Shown: positions 29,316 to 39,063, counted from the stretch's first letter. The stretch: DNA of 64,000 nucleotides from an uncultured Bacteroidia bacterium (GCA_903905505.1 CAIVGL010000074.1:22278-86277); one strand, 5' to 3'. Program-made: numbers and translations. The notes: generated by a model not told the origin, from the letters alone.

Positions 29316-29936
29316 GTGAATCGGACCCTAGAAGTATGTGTTGAGACATTTCGAGAAGCAGAGGCTGCCGTTAAAGCAGGAGCCATGCGTATTGAACTAT
29401 GTGCTGATCTTTTCTGTGGAGGCACAACCCCATCCTTGGAGATTGCCAAGCAAATAATTAAAGAACTCAGGGTCCCGGTTATGGTTATGATCAGGCCTCG
29501 AGGGGGCGATTTCTGCTATACTCAAAAAGAGTTTGAATTGATGTGTGATGAGGTAAGCATATGCCATCAGCATCAAATAGACGGCGTGGTGTTTGGAATC
29601 TTAAACCCAGACCAAACCATTGATATAGAGCGAACAAAGAAACTGGTTCAGCTAGCCCGCCCCTTGCAGGTGACTTTTCATAAAGCGATAGATGAGACTC
29701 CCGATTTAGTGCAATCCGTGCAAGAGTTAAAAGATCTTGGTGTCGAGAGAATCCTCAGCTCAGGTGGCAAGCCAACGGCCTTAGAAGGGAAAGAAAATTT
29801 ACTGCAAATGATAGAAAGAGCCGGGCCTGAATTACAAATCATTGTGGCAGGCAAGGTGACCTGGGAGAATCTCGACACGATCACCCAGGCGATTCCAAAT
29901 AAGGAGTACCATGGCCGTAGAATTGTAAACTTCTAA
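29316..29936 (+). CDS. cutC: CutC-family protein
   Basis: A 206-residue TIM-barrel protein of the CutC family. It opens LEVCVETFREAEAAVKAGAMRIELCADL, continues with GGTTPSLEIAK and VMIRPRGGDF, and has the late VERILSSGGKP motif. It is somewhat shorter than E. coli CutC (about 248 residues) but comparable to compact versions. The name refers to copper homeostasis, though a direct copper role is poorly supported and the enzyme activity is unknown. The start is a GTG at 29316, as no ATG precedes the conserved first strand in frame. It ends two bases from the stop of the convergent MFS gene. Confidence 0.85.
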   Translation: MNRTLEVCVETFREAEAAVKAGAMRIELCADLFCGGTTPSLEIAKQIIKELRVPVMVMIRPRGGDFCYTQKEFELMCDEVSICHQHQIDGVVFGILNPDQTIDIERTKKLVQLARPLQVTFHKAIDETPDLVQSVQELKDLGVERILSSGGKPTALEGKENLLQMIERAGPELQIIVAGKVTWENLDTITQAIPNKEYHGRRIVNF

Positions 29937-29937
29937 A

Positions 29938-31200
29938 TTAGTGTTGATCGTGGTTCTTCAATGCGAGATTTCGAAGAACAGGGGCTTTCCAAGCCGTAAC
30001 TGATACAATGAGTAAGGTCATAACACCACCAAAAACCACCGAAGGGATAAGACCCATAAAACGAGCGGCAACGCCAGATTCAAAAGCACCCAGCTCATTG
30101 GAAGAACCAATAAAGATACTATTAACGGCAGCTACCCGCCCTTTCATCTCATCAGCGGTATAGAGCTGAAGAATACTTGAGCGGATAATAACGCTTACAT
30201 TATCAAATACTCCACTTAGAAACAGGCAAGAAGCTGACAAAATGAAATTTGTCGACAAGGCAAACACAATCATGCAAAGACCAAACCCAAAAACGCTAAT
30301 GAGCATATGAAAACCAGATCGAGAAACGGGCGGTTTAAAAGTCAAAATTACGGACATAATAATTGCCCCAAAAGCTGGACAAGCACGCAGAAATCCTAAC
30401 CCTTCAGGACCCACATGTAGAATATCGGAAGCAAAGACTGGAAGCATAGCGACCGCACCCCCAAAAAGGACCGCAAACATATCTAAAGCAAAGGCATTCA
30501 ACAGAATTTTTCGTTGAAAAACATAGGATACACCCTCTTTAATCCGAGCAAATATCCCCTCAACAGCGCCCTCAATTTGAGCAACTTTACCTGGACTCTT
30601 AATCAGCAACAGCAAGACAGAGCAAATAAGATACAAAATAAGGACTATGCTATAAGCAGGCACAATACCCCAGAATCCATAAACCAATCCACCCAATGCT
30701 GGACCCATAACGGCGCCAATATGCCAAACGGTACTACTCCAAGTAGAAGCTGCGGTAAGCAGATCACGCGTAACTAACTGACCTAATAACGCAGTATGCG
30801 CCGGCATTAATATCCCACGAACAATACCAGTAATGAATATGGTTACAAATATTGGAGCCACTCCATACAGTTGCTGCATTGAGGAATCTGGCAGACTATA
30901 AATTGTAAGGATAACAGAGCTAATAAGCAATAAGAAAGTGGTGTAGAATATAATTTTCTTGCGATCCCATACATCCACAAAATGACCAGCGAACAAGGCA
31001 ATACTCACTTGAGGGATGACCTCCGTTAAGCCAATTAAACCTAGCGAAAGAACATTCTTGGTTATCGAATAAAGTTGCCAACTGACAATAACCGACTGCA
31101 TCAAGTTTGCCACAGTCAATAAAAATCGATACGTCAGAAAAAGACTAAAATCTTTATTTTCTAATACTTTAAATGCTTCGCCCGAACGATTTTTATTCAT
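29938..31200 (-). CDS. MFS transporter (EntS/MFS_3-like)
   Basis: A 420-residue major facilitator with twelve hydrophobic segments. FALFLTYR-type N-terminus (here FSLFLTYRFLL), VSIALFAGHFVDVWDRKKI (the loop 2-3 motif with DxxDRK) and the VWHIGAVMGPALGGLVYG segment are typical of the MFS_3 group that includes enterobactin exporter EntS. The substrate is unknown. Thirteen bases upstream of the HAD gene stop on the same strand, so the two are probably one transcript with the HAD hydrolase first. Confidence 0.85.
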   Translation of the reverse strand: MNKNRSGEAFKVLENKDFSLFLTYRFLLTVANLMQSVIVSWQLYSITKNVLSLGLIGLTEVIPQVSIALFAGHFVDVWDRKKIIFYTTFLLLISSVILTIYSLPDSSMQQLYGVAPIFVTIFITGIVRGILMPAHTALLGQLVTRDLLTAASTWSSTVWHIGAVMGPALGGLVYGFWGIVPAYSIVLILYLICSVLLLLIKSPGKVAQIEGAVEGIFARIKEGVSYVFQRKILLNAFALDMFAVLFGGAVAMLPVFASDILHVGPEGLGFLRACPAFGAIIMSVILTFKPPVSRSGFHMLISVFGFGLCMIVFALSTNFILSASCLFLSGVFDNVSVIIRSSILQLYTADEMKGRVAAVNSIFIGSSNELGAFESGVAARFMGLIPSVVFGGVMTLLIVSVTAWKAPVLRNLALKNHDQH

Positions 31201-31213
31201 TCTTAGTTCGTGA

Positions 31214-31879
31214 TTAGATTAAATATCCTTTTAATTGATCAAGCGAAACTTCTTCAAAAGATCCAATCGAATAATCAGCTAAAACTATCTCCTCTTCTGA
31301 TATACCTTCAGTTCGAAGGACAATACAAGTCATACCCGCTCTTTTGGCAGCCAACAATCCATTTGGCGAATCTTCAAAAACCAAACATTCGGTGGGCACA
31401 ACACCTAATTTATGAGCCGCAGCCAGATAAACTAAAGGCTCTGGCTTGCTTTTCCCTGCTTCACTGGTAGTCATAACAACTTCGAAATAAGATTTAATCT
31501 CACTCCGTTCAAGCAAGATAGTAGCGATTGCGGGAGAAGATGAGGTTGCAACGCCCAATTTTATTCCAGCGTTTCTCAACTCATTTAAAATCGCGCCAAC
31601 ACCTGGATTCAGGATCAAAGCAGGCAAGGAACAAAAATACTCACACCGAAACAACTCATCAAACTTTAGCAAATCTTGAATACTTTGAGACAGACCAAAC
31701 CGTGCGATTAAGTCTAGATACATAAAATCGGTAGCAGTACCTAGGTAGGTTCGGTGTATCTCTGGGGAAACATCAAGGCCTAACTTTTTAAAAATATCAC
31801 GCTCGATCAGAATATGAAGTGGCTCACTATCAATTAAAACGCCATCCATATCAAATATTACTGCCTTAAGTTGTCTCAT
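31214..31879 (-). CDS. HAD-IA hydrolase, beta-phosphoglucomutase-like
   Basis: A 221-residue haloacid-dehalogenase phosphohydrolase or mutase. The nucleophile motif FDMDGVLIDSEP holds D10 and D12. The helical cap domain follows, then motif II (GVATSSS), motif III Lys near GKSKPEP, and motif IV in VFEDSPNGLLAAKRAG. The cap and motif pattern fit the beta-phosphoglucomutase / sugar-phosphate phosphatase subgroup, and the substrate cannot be fixed. The in-frame ATG at 31912 is rejected because a promoter box lies at 31915-31922. Confidence 0.88.
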   Translation of the reverse strand: MRQLKAVIFDMDGVLIDSEPLHILIERDIFKKLGLDVSPEIHRTYLGTATDFMYLDLIARFGLSQSIQDLLKFDELFRCEYFCSLPALILNPGVGAILNELRNAGIKLGVATSSSPAIATILLERSEIKSYFEVVMTTSEAGKSKPEPLVYLAAAHKLGVVPTECLVFEDSPNGLLAAKRAGMTCIVLRTEGISEEEIVLADYSIGSFEEVSLDQLKGYLI

Positions 31880-31914
31880 AATAAAATTGGAATTCTCACA
31901 AGAAATAATCACTT

Positions 31915-31922
31915 CAAATATA
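31915..31922 (-). promoter_or_regulatory. Bacteroidota -7 promoter box (TATATTTG) for the HAD-MFS unit
   Basis: Minus-strand TAnnTTTG match 36 bases before the ATG at 31879. It decides the start of the HAD gene. Confidence 0.5.
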
Positions 31923-31968
31923 TAACGGCCAATTTAGTATATTAGTTCTATATTTTTCTTTTAAATCA

Positions 31969-31976
31969 TAACTTTG
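31969..31976 (+). promoter_or_regulatory. Bacteroidota -7 promoter box (TAACTTTG) for the POTRA/barrel gene
   Basis: TAnnTTTG match 40 bases before the TTG start at 32016, consistent with translation from that TTG. Confidence 0.5.
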
Positions 31977-32015
31977 AATTGAAATATATTAAATAATTTA
32001 GGCTTACACCGATCT

Positions 32016-34007
32016 TTGAAAATCATATTGAAATCTGCTATTTTTAGAACTGGTTCTTTGGTCATTCTTTTCACAATGATTCTCTTAAGTCCTGCACGCG
32101 CAACTGACTTATACAGCAGTACTTATGAACTAAAAATTGAGAGCAGTGATAACCCTTCTAGTAAATCAGATAGTCTACCTAATTTAATAACAATCGAGAA
32201 AGAGCTTGTAAAACCCAAAGTTACAAAGCTCGCGTATAAAAATCATTTCAATGATAGCATTCGAAAATCAAGTGACAAAAACATTGGCAATCTAAGATTC
32301 AATGGGCTTTCGAATCTAAAAACCAAAGGAGAGAAAAATTTCTTGTCACGTAATCTATTGGCGATGATTATTCGAGAAAATAGAGCTGCAAAAGAACTTC
32401 TTGGCGTTAATAGTTCATTGTATTTCACACAGTACAACGGGAAAAAAATTGGCAAAATAAGGTTTTTACAGCTTGAAATCTGGGGGCCATCGATGGAAGA
32501 CACCCTGGGGAAAGCCACTCAATGGATTAGTAAGCTTGGGAATAATATTCACACAAAAACGTCAGAAAAGAGATTAATGAGTCAGCTGCTATTTAATTCT
32601 GGAGAGCTCATAAATCCCAAGTTAATGGCAGAGAATGAGAAATTCATCAGAGATCAGCCTTATATTCAAGATGTTGCTATCACTTTATCGTATTCAAAAA
32701 CAGAGCCTGAGACTGTAGATGTCCTTGTAATTATAAAAGAGAAATTTGAATATGGGATAAAGGGAGACCTAAGCAGTACAACTCAAGAACTCGAGCTAAC
32801 CGATCAAAACATGTTTGGCTTAGGGCACCAATTATCCGTTAGAGGTGATTACTACCCAACCGAAACAAAACAATGGGGAGGCAGTTTTAAATACCAGATC
32901 AGCAATTTAGATCGCAAGTTTATCCAATTAGGGCTTGAGTATACCGATGATTACACGAAGAATCAATTATCAACATTTATTGAAAAACGATTTATCGCTT
33001 CTAGAGCAGACTGGGCTGGAGGGATAAATATCGATCGTGTATTCTCAGATCATTTTGCAACACCTTATTCCTATACTCGACTGGATACCGCAGTCTCCTC
33101 TCTCAATACGGATGTATGGTATGGAAGACGACTTGAAAATAACAGTCTAATATTTGGAAATACCATTTTATCAGGCCGTCACGTCCACGAGAAATATTTT
33201 GAAAATCAGAGCATTCTTCCCGAAAACAGTATTTTTAGAAGTCATGACTTTTTCCTCGGAGCAATTGGATTTAGTAAACGGGATCTTTTTAAAGATAACC
33301 GGGTATATGGTTATGGGGTTACAGAAGATATTCCATATGGAAGATATGCAGAGATGGCAGCTGGATTTGATTTAAACTCGACTAGAATTAGACCCTATTT
33401 TCATCTCAACTATTCTAGAGCCATGATCACAAAGAGTGGAAGTTATTTCAAGTGGAAAATTGGTCTAGGTGGATATCTACATGATTCAAGTCTAGAGCAA
33501 GGGGCGATGCTTCTTAGTGGCAATTACTTCTCCAACTTTGTCCACATCAATAGCCATCCGTATCGTTTTTTTATCAATTTCGAGCTTCTTTCTGGAATCA
33601 ATCGCTATCCCGAAGAGCAACTGATGGTTAATCATAAATTTGGTGTACGTGACTACTTCTCACTTCAGACTAAAGCCACCAACAGACTGAAATTCAATAT
33701 TGAGACCGTACGATTCTGGGAATGGCACCAATCGGGCTTTCGGTTTGCCCATTATTTCTTTGCTGATGGAGCATGCCTATCAAACGATATGAGTAAGATC
33801 TTCAACGACAGTTTCATTGGTGGAGTCGGTGTTGGACTGCGGATACACAATGAGTCATTGGTGTTTAATGTGCTTGAAATCAGACTAAGCTGGATCCCCA
33901 TTGCGCCTCAGGGGACCACGCCCTATATTTTCAATATGTTCGGCCAGCCAAAATCAAAATTCGAAGACTTCCTAGGAGGCAAGCCACGTGAGATAAATTA
34001 CCAATAA
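32016..34007 (+). CDS. Outer-membrane protein with POTRA-like region and BamA/TamA-type barrel
   Basis: A 663-residue exported protein. The proposed TTG start gives a complete signal peptide (hydrophobic about 14-25, cleavage after ARA). The first in-frame ATG, 20 codons later, would leave only half of it. Residues about 150-245 look like a POTRA repeat (IRFLQLEIWGPS, LLFNSGELINPKLMAENEKFIRDQPYIQDVAITL, VDVLVIIKEKF). The remaining ~400 residues alternate in amphipathic strands typical of an Omp85-related barrel, with NMFGLGHQLSV resembling the first barrel strands. One POTRA and the size set it apart from housekeeping BamA. The cargo or assembly role is unknown. It converges with the methyltransferase gene. 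Confidence 0.75.
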   Translation: MKIILKSAIFRTGSLVILFTMILLSPARATDLYSSTYELKIESSDNPSSKSDSLPNLITIEKELVKPKVTKLAYKNHFNDSIRKSSDKNIGNLRFNGLSNLKTKGEKNFLSRNLLAMIIRENRAAKELLGVNSSLYFTQYNGKKIGKIRFLQLEIWGPSMEDTLGKATQWISKLGNNIHTKTSEKRLMSQLLFNSGELINPKLMAENEKFIRDQPYIQDVAITLSYSKTEPETVDVLVIIKEKFEYGIKGDLSSTTQELELTDQNMFGLGHQLSVRGDYYPTETKQWGGSFKYQISNLDRKFIQLGLEYTDDYTKNQLSTFIEKRFIASRADWAGGINIDRVFSDHFATPYSYTRLDTAVSSLNTDVWYGRRLENNSLIFGNTILSGRHVHEKYFENQSILPENSIFRSHDFFLGAIGFSKRDLFKDNRVYGYGVTEDIPYGRYAEMAAGFDLNSTRIRPYFHLNYSRAMITKSGSYFKWKIGLGGYLHDSSLEQGAMLLSGNYFSNFVHINSHPYRFFINFELLSGINRYPEEQLMVNHKFGVRDYFSLQTKATNRLKFNIETVRFWEWHQSGFRFAHYFFADGACLSNDMSKIFNDSFIGGVGVGLRIHNESLVFNVLEIRLSWIPIAPQGTTPYIFNMFGQPKSKFEDFLGGKPREINYQ

Positions 34008-34019
34008 AACACTTCGTTG

Positions 34020-35183
34020 TTAAATCACTTTTTTCTTAATGATTACAGCCTCTTTATGACTTCCTTGGAATAGTTCATAACAACGATAGCTGCAGGCTAA
34101 GGCACCATTGAAAAGATCGATTTTCTTTGCAGGCTTAAGTCCAACACTCTTCAGTCCATCCATTGAACTGGAAATAATCCAAGCCTGATAACCGGCGAAC
34201 TTATTCTTAAGGGTATCACCGATTGCGGCATACAGTTCAACTATCGACTGTGGCTTCATCCGCTCACCATATGGTGGATTCGTGATTATCACCCCTGAAG
34301 CTGAAGGAGGCGTAAGAGTTAGAAAGTCCTGAACTTCTAGGTCGATTACTTTGGTTAGACTAGCGCTTTTGACATTCGCTCTTGCTATAGCCACATCTTT
34401 AATGGAAATATCAGAACCAATAATCTTGCACGAACTCTCCTTTTCATAATCACCATTACAAATCTCAGCAAATAATTCCTCATTAAAATCTGGCCATTTT
34501 TCAAAACCAAAAGAGGTCCGATACATCCCTGGAGGTATCCCCTTTGCGATAAGTGCCGCTTCAATTAAAAGGGTACCAGAACCGCACATCGGATCAATAA
34601 AATCACGTTCGCCATGCCATCCTGTCAATAGAATCATTCCAGCGGCTAAAACCTCATTTAAGGGAGCATCACCTTGGCCAATCCGATAGCCCCTTTTGTG
34701 AAGCGATTCTCCCGAACTATCTAAGGATAGGATACACCGATTCCCCATTAAATAGACATTTATCCGCACATCTGGATTCTCTGGATCTACCGATGGTCTT
34801 TTACCTGTCTGCTCCCTGAACTTATCAACAATGGCATCTTTAACCTTCAGAGAAGCGTACATGGTATTGAGGAACATTTCAGACTGAACAGTGCTATCAA
34901 GTGCGAATGACTTTCCAAGAGCTAGGTATTTATCCCACGGTATTTTCTTGGCATGATCGTATAAATCATCCCGATTTTCAACATCAAATTCTGCAATCGG
35001 CTTGAGTATTTTCAATGCGGTACGCAAATGAAAATTAGCTTTATACATCATCTCTTGATCCCCAAAAAAGGAGACAGCTCTTCGTTCAACCGTAACAGAT
35101 TCGCCACCTAAGGCCTTAATCTCTGTCGCTAAAACATGCTCAAGACCGGCAAAAGTCTTTGCTACAATTTTAAACCTACTCAC
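34020..35183 (-). CDS. THUMP-domain class I SAM-dependent RNA methyltransferase (RlmL N-terminal type)
   Basis: A 387-residue N2-guanine methyltransferase-like protein. The N-terminal ferredoxin-like/THUMP region (to about residue 160) contains FAGLEHVLATEIKALGG. The Rossmann MTase region includes DPMCGSGTLLIEAAL as the SAM loop and the catalytic NPPYGERM. It matches the domain order of the RlmL (YcbY) N-terminal half, which makes m2G2445 in 23S rRNA in E. coli, and of related single-domain proteins. The exact target nucleotide in this lineage is inferred. Confidence 0.88.
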   Translation of the reverse strand: MSRFKIVAKTFAGLEHVLATEIKALGGESVTVERRAVSFFGDQEMMYKANFHLRTALKILKPIAEFDVENRDDLYDHAKKIPWDKYLALGKSFALDSTVQSEMFLNTMYASLKVKDAIVDKFREQTGKRPSVDPENPDVRINVYLMGNRCILSLDSSGESLHKRGYRIGQGDAPLNEVLAAGMILLTGWHGERDFIDPMCGSGTLLIEAALIAKGIPPGMYRTSFGFEKWPDFNEELFAEICNGDYEKESSCKIIGSDISIKDVAIARANVKSASLTKVIDLEVQDFLTLTPPSASGVIITNPPYGERMKPQSIVELYAAIGDTLKNKFAGYQAWIISSSMDGLKSVGLKPAKKIDLFNGALACSYRCYELFQGSHKEAVIIKKKVI

Positions 35184-35284
35184 TTATTATATTTTAATTA
35201 CTTCCTCTAAGAATAACAAATCAGCCCTCTAAGTTCAATGCAAATATTTTGACGCATGCAAAATAGGTTGCGATGAAGAAAACT

Positions 35285-36217
35285 CTAAATACCCCCTCCA
35301 TGAAAAAACTCTGTGCTTCTATTCTTTGTCTGAACGACTTTCGAATAAGGGACTAAATCGTTTGTCACCCAAACGTTTCCACCAATAACCGAGTCGTGAC
35401 CAATCGTTATCCGACCCAAAATTGTTGCATTAGAATAGATGATCACATTATCTTCCACGATTGGATGGCGAGGAATTCCCTTAACCGGATTCCCCTTTTC
35501 ATCAAGCGGAAAACTTTTGGCACCCAAGGTAACGCCCTGGAAAAGTTTTACATTTTTACCAATTATACTTGTTGAGCCAATCACGACTCCAGTACCATGA
35601 TCGATTGTAAAATATTCTCCAATGACAGCTTCCGGGTTGATATCTATCCCAGTCTCAGAATGTGCCATTTCAGTAATTATCCTAGGAATTAATGGAACCC
35701 CTAATGAAAAAAGGCTGTGCGCAATTCGATAACTAGAAATTGCTTTTATAGCTGGATAACAAAAGATCACCTCTCCCATACTATTGGCAGCAGGATCACC
35801 TAAATAGGCCGCGCTAACATCGGTAATCATCACACGCCGAAGCTCAGGCAGAGCCCGAATAAACTGATCAGAAACACGCTCTGCATCCATCCTTTTCCCT
35901 GAAAGATCACGATTTGTCTCTTGCTCACAGATAAAACACAACCCTGAAAATATTTGATCCCTTAGCAAATCATTCACTTCACTCACTAGCTTGCACATGT
36001 AGGTCTCAAGATTGCTAGTCTTTAGGTCGATCTCACCAAAAAATCCTGGAAATATAAGTTGTCTGATTTTATCTACCAGAGTCTTTAATTTCTCGGCAGA
36101 AGGCATTGATTCTCCAGCACGATGCTTATGCGATAAAACATTGAATGAACTAGCGTCGAGCAAAGGTCTGACAGTCGAATCGATCCAAGAATCGGCATCT
36201 TTCATGTTTTCTTCCAT
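35285..36217 (-). CDS. cysE: Serine O-acetyltransferase (EpsC/CysE type)
   Basis: A 310-residue enzyme acetylating L-serine with acetyl-CoA for cysteine synthesis. The N-terminal ~160 residues are the helical SATase domain, longer than in E. coli CysE (273 residues total), as in plant- and EpsC-like forms. The C-terminal left-handed beta helix has hexapeptide repeats. DINPEAVIGEYFTIDHGTG includes the catalytic Asp and His, and GVTLGAKSF the substrate loop. An O-acetylserine lyase gene is not in the window. Located 66 bases downstream of the kinase gene; operon membership uncertain. Confidence 0.92.
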   Translation of the reverse strand: MEENMKDADSWIDSTVRPLLDASSFNVLSHKHRAGESMPSAEKLKTLVDKIRQLIFPGFFGEIDLKTSNLETYMCKLVSEVNDLLRDQIFSGLCFICEQETNRDLSGKRMDAERVSDQFIRALPELRRVMITDVSAAYLGDPAANSMGEVIFCYPAIKAISSYRIAHSLFSLGVPLIPRIITEMAHSETGIDINPEAVIGEYFTIDHGTGVVIGSTSIIGKNVKLFQGVTLGAKSFPLDEKGNPVKGIPRHPIVEDNVIIYSNATILGRITIGHDSVIGGNVWVTNDLVPYSKVVQTKNRSTEFFHGGGI

Positions 36218-36283
36218 TAATTTAAGCGTATAATATCCAATTTGCTAATCTATATTATTTTTAAACCTTCTCTATTTTCACGA

Positions 36284-36802
36284 CTAAAAACCATGCTTTT
36301 TCAAAGCAATCAAAGCGTTTGCCAGACGAGATTCTCCTAATCCATTTACAAGTTCGTAGTTGAACCCAAATGATTCAATCTCTTGGCAATAGATCTTTAA
36401 CAATTCTGCTCTTCGTGCTCCACCATTCTCCCGAACGGAATCGGCCACCCATTCAATATCGGTACAACAAACTAAAAACAGATCTATATCTGACGACTTG
36501 ATTTGGTCAATTAGCCACGCTGGGCATTGATCAAAAACCAAGTCAAACCATACTTTAGTCAGTATAAGCCAAGTATCCAGAAACAAAATTTTCAGATCGC
36601 CTTGTAAGGCTAATCGTTTCTCTTGTTCAATCTGGTTACGAGCAATCGCTACAACATCATCATAACCATATGGTCTTCCTAACTGCTCGACATAGGTCCG
36701 GGCAAACTCAGGCAGCCAAATCGTATCATAAGCCTCGGCCAAATTTTGCGCCAACGCGGTCTTTCCCGTTGATTCTGGTCCTGTGATTACAATTCGAATC
36801 AT
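36284..36802 (-). CDS. NadR-like P-loop kinase (probable ribosylnicotinamide kinase)
   Basis: A 172-residue ATPase. Walker A is GPESTGKT at residues 8-15, followed by the substrate-binding PEFARTY segment typical of the RNK domain of NadR, and LFLDTWL as the Walker B-like strand. The HTH and NMN adenylyltransferase domains of E. coli NadR are absent, so only the kinase half is present. It overlaps pnuC by four bases (ATGA), and PnuC importers require such a kinase to trap nicotinamide riboside as NMN. The pairing makes the assignment strong. Confidence 0.9.
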   Translation of the reverse strand: MIRIVITGPESTGKTALAQNLAEAYDTIWLPEFARTYVEQLGRPYGYDDVVAIARNQIEQEKRLALQGDLKILFLDTWLILTKVWFDLVFDQCPAWLIDQIKSSDIDLFLVCCTDIEWVADSVRENGGARRAELLKIYCQEIESFGFNYELVNGLGESRLANALIALKKHGF

Positions 36803-37407
36803 ACCGTATTACTTCTACTTGCAATTAGATCTGGTTCTTTTCGCCATTCATAATAACCGACAACAGCCATTATTGCATATACAAAGAAAAGAAAAACAGT
36901 TGGATAAAGTCCTAAATAAAGATACAATACGGTAGCGGTCAAATCACCAACGATCCAAATCAACCAATGCTCGAGCTTCTTACGAGCTAACATCCAAGTG
37001 GCAATGATGCTTAAAGCGGTAATAAATGCATCGGCTAAAGGTGTTGGCGAATCGGTATATCGACTTAAGAAAACATACATAGAACCCAATAAAACCAGAT
37101 TAAGTAAACCCAGATTAAGCCAAAGGCCTTTTGAGCTGCGCGACACGCTTAGACGGTCGTGCTTCTCTCCCCCTTTTGTCCAACTATACCAACCATAAAC
37201 GCTAATCATTAAATAATAACCTTGCAAAGACATACTTGCATAGAGCTTAGCCTCAAAAAATACGCCACAATAGAGCAACGCGGTAAGTATCCCTGCAGGC
37301 CAAGTGTAAATATTTTGACGGATCGAAAACCAGATATAGATTAATCCAAATAGAGCACCCCCTATTTCCAATTTATTTGATAAGACCCAATCTAAAATCA
37401 CGTGCAT
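36799..37407 (-). CDS. pnuC: Nicotinamide riboside transporter PnuC
   Basis: A 202-residue inner-membrane facilitator of nicotinamide riboside with about seven hydrophobic helices. Family blocks include the WPAGILTALLYCGVFFEAKLYAS segment, QGYYLMISVYGWYSWTKGG, and WIVGDLTATVLYLYLGLYPTVFLFFVY near the C-terminus. It directs the two-gene NAD salvage unit with the downstream kinase (four-base overlap). No thiamine or NAD riboswitch was recognised in the short 45-base gap before the S41 protease gene stop. Confidence 0.93.
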   Translation of the reverse strand: MHVILDWVLSNKLEIGGALFGLIYIWFSIRQNIYTWPAGILTALLYCGVFFEAKLYASMSLQGYYLMISVYGWYSWTKGGEKHDRLSVSRSSKGLWLNLGLLNLVLLGSMYVFLSRYTDSPTPLADAFITALSIIATWMLARKKLEHWLIWIVGDLTATVLYLYLGLYPTVFLFFVYAIMAVVGYYEWRKEPDLIASRSNTV

Positions 37408-37452
37408 AAGGGTACAGGATCATACGAAGTTAAGGTGATCAATTGCAAAGAA

Positions 37453-39063
37453 CTATTTACCCAGATAGCGATTGAAGGATTGCTGATCTGAAAGTATCTC
37501 TAATGCTTTCTTAAGCTCCGGATCATCTTCGCTAACAATCTGATAAAAGACACTGGTGGTAAACAGTTCGCGTGCCACAAAAGCCTTAATCTGACGTTTA
37601 ATCAAAACACTAGAAACTTGTAAACTCTCAACATCTTTTTTGATCTTCTCTTTCTCCCCTTGGCGAATTAATTCTTCCATCATCTCTTCGGTAACCTGAA
37701 AATTCTTTCGGAAGTCATCTGAGGATGCATATTTACCCTTTAAGACATCCCGATTTTTATCGAGATACCCCACCACAAAAGGAAATACAATATTTTTCCG
37801 AACTAACGTATTGAAATATCGATAGAACCTAGAGGTATCCATTGGGATAAAGATATCAGGCACAATCCCTCCACTCGCATAAACTTTTCGTTTAGTGACC
37901 AATGTTTTCATCATCAAAGAATCAGGCAATGAGATACTGTCTTTATTAAACATCTCCCCCTTCACAAATCTCTTCTCATAATCGTTGCGATAATCTTTAA
38001 GATCATCTTTATACGGCTTTTGAATATTCCGTCCCGCAGGAGTATAATAATGGGCGGTAGTAAGTCGGATCAATGAGCCATCAGCTAGCGGGAATGGTTG
38101 CTGAACCAAACCCTTTCCAAATGAACGACGTCCAATAAGAACCCCTCTATCCCAGTCTTGAATAGCGCCAGAGACAATTTCAGAGGCAGAAGCCGAACCT
38201 TCATCGATCAACAAAATCAAATTTCCATTCATAAAGCCACCTCGGGTAGTGGAATAGTAATCGCGTCTAGGACTATGGATCCCCTCCGTATATACAATTA
38301 GTTTCTTCTCATCCAGAAATTGATTCGCTAGTTCGAAAGCCGCCCCAAGAAATCCGCCTCCATTCCCTCTTAGATCTAACACCAGATTTCGAATTTTTCC
38401 CTTTTTATTCAAGGTATTCATGGCCTCTTTATATTCATCTACCGTTGTGGCAGCAAACTTATTAAGCTTGATATAGGCCGTCTCTGAGTTCAAAAGAAAT
38501 GAAGCATCTAGACTGAAGATAGGAATCTTGTCACGAATAATTGTGAAATCAAGCAACCCTTTTTCCCCTTTTCTTAAGATATTTAGATTCACTTTAGTTC
38601 CTTTATCCCCACGAAGCAATTTAAAAACCGCAGGATTTTTCAATCCAATATTTACAATTGATTTTCCGTCAACCTTTATGATGCGATCACCAGGTCTGAG
38701 TCCTACCAGTTCAGATGGCCCGCCAGGTATAGTTGTCAAAACCATCAAGGTATCCTGATAGATATTAAAAGAGATGCCAATACCTTCAAAATTTCCTTCT
38801 AGAGGCTGGTTCATCTCTGCCACCTCATCTTTGGAGATATACACCGAATGGGGATCCAAAGAAGAGAGTACCTCACTAATAGCATGCTCGGTAAGCTTAT
38901 TTATATTTGTCGTATCGACATAGAAATTATCAACTAGATTGAGCACGCGACCAAATTTAATCGCTTGTGTCTGAACGTCCTGAGCAAGCAAGGAAGCTTG
39001 AAAAAATAAAGAAAGGCACAAGAATACTCCGAGGGATTTTCCCATTATTCGATAATAATTCAT
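37453..39063 (-). CDS. S41-family C-terminal processing peptidase (Ctp-like)
   Basis: About 536 residues with an N-terminal signal peptide (SLLAQD near the cleavage site). The order is a short cap, a PDZ domain (FEGIGISFNIYQDTL, GDRIIKVDGKSI), and the S41 core with LRGNGGGFLGAA. The nucleophile Ser is in GSASASEIVSGA, and the general-base Lys in GRRSFGKGLVQ. Periplasmic Ctp enzymes trim C-termini of envelope proteins. In-frame ATGs exist at 39078, 39063 and 39045. A TATCTTTC box just upstream makes the first one nearly leaderless, so 39063 is a compromise. Confidence 0.9.
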   Translation of the reverse strand: MNYYRIMGKSLGVFLCLSLFFQASLLAQDVQTQAIKFGRVLNLVDNFYVDTTNINKLTEHAISEVLSSLDPHSVYISKDEVAEMNQPLEGNFEGIGISFNIYQDTLMVLTTIPGGPSELVGLRPGDRIIKVDGKSIVNIGLKNPAVFKLLRGDKGTKVNLNILRKGEKGLLDFTIIRDKIPIFSLDASFLLNSETAYIKLNKFAATTVDEYKEAMNTLNKKGKIRNLVLDLRGNGGGFLGAAFELANQFLDEKKLIVYTEGIHSPRRDYYSTTRGGFMNGNLILLIDEGSASASEIVSGAIQDWDRGVLIGRRSFGKGLVQQPFPLADGSLIRLTTAHYYTPAGRNIQKPYKDDLKDYRNDYEKRFVKGEMFNKDSISLPDSLMMKTLVTKRKVYASGGIVPDIFIPMDTSRFYRYFNTLVRKNIVFPFVVGYLDKNRDVLKGKYASSDDFRKNFQVTEEMMEELIRQGEKEKIKKDVESLQVSSVLIKRQIKAFVARELFTTSVFYQIVSEDDPELKKALEILSDQQSFNRYLGK

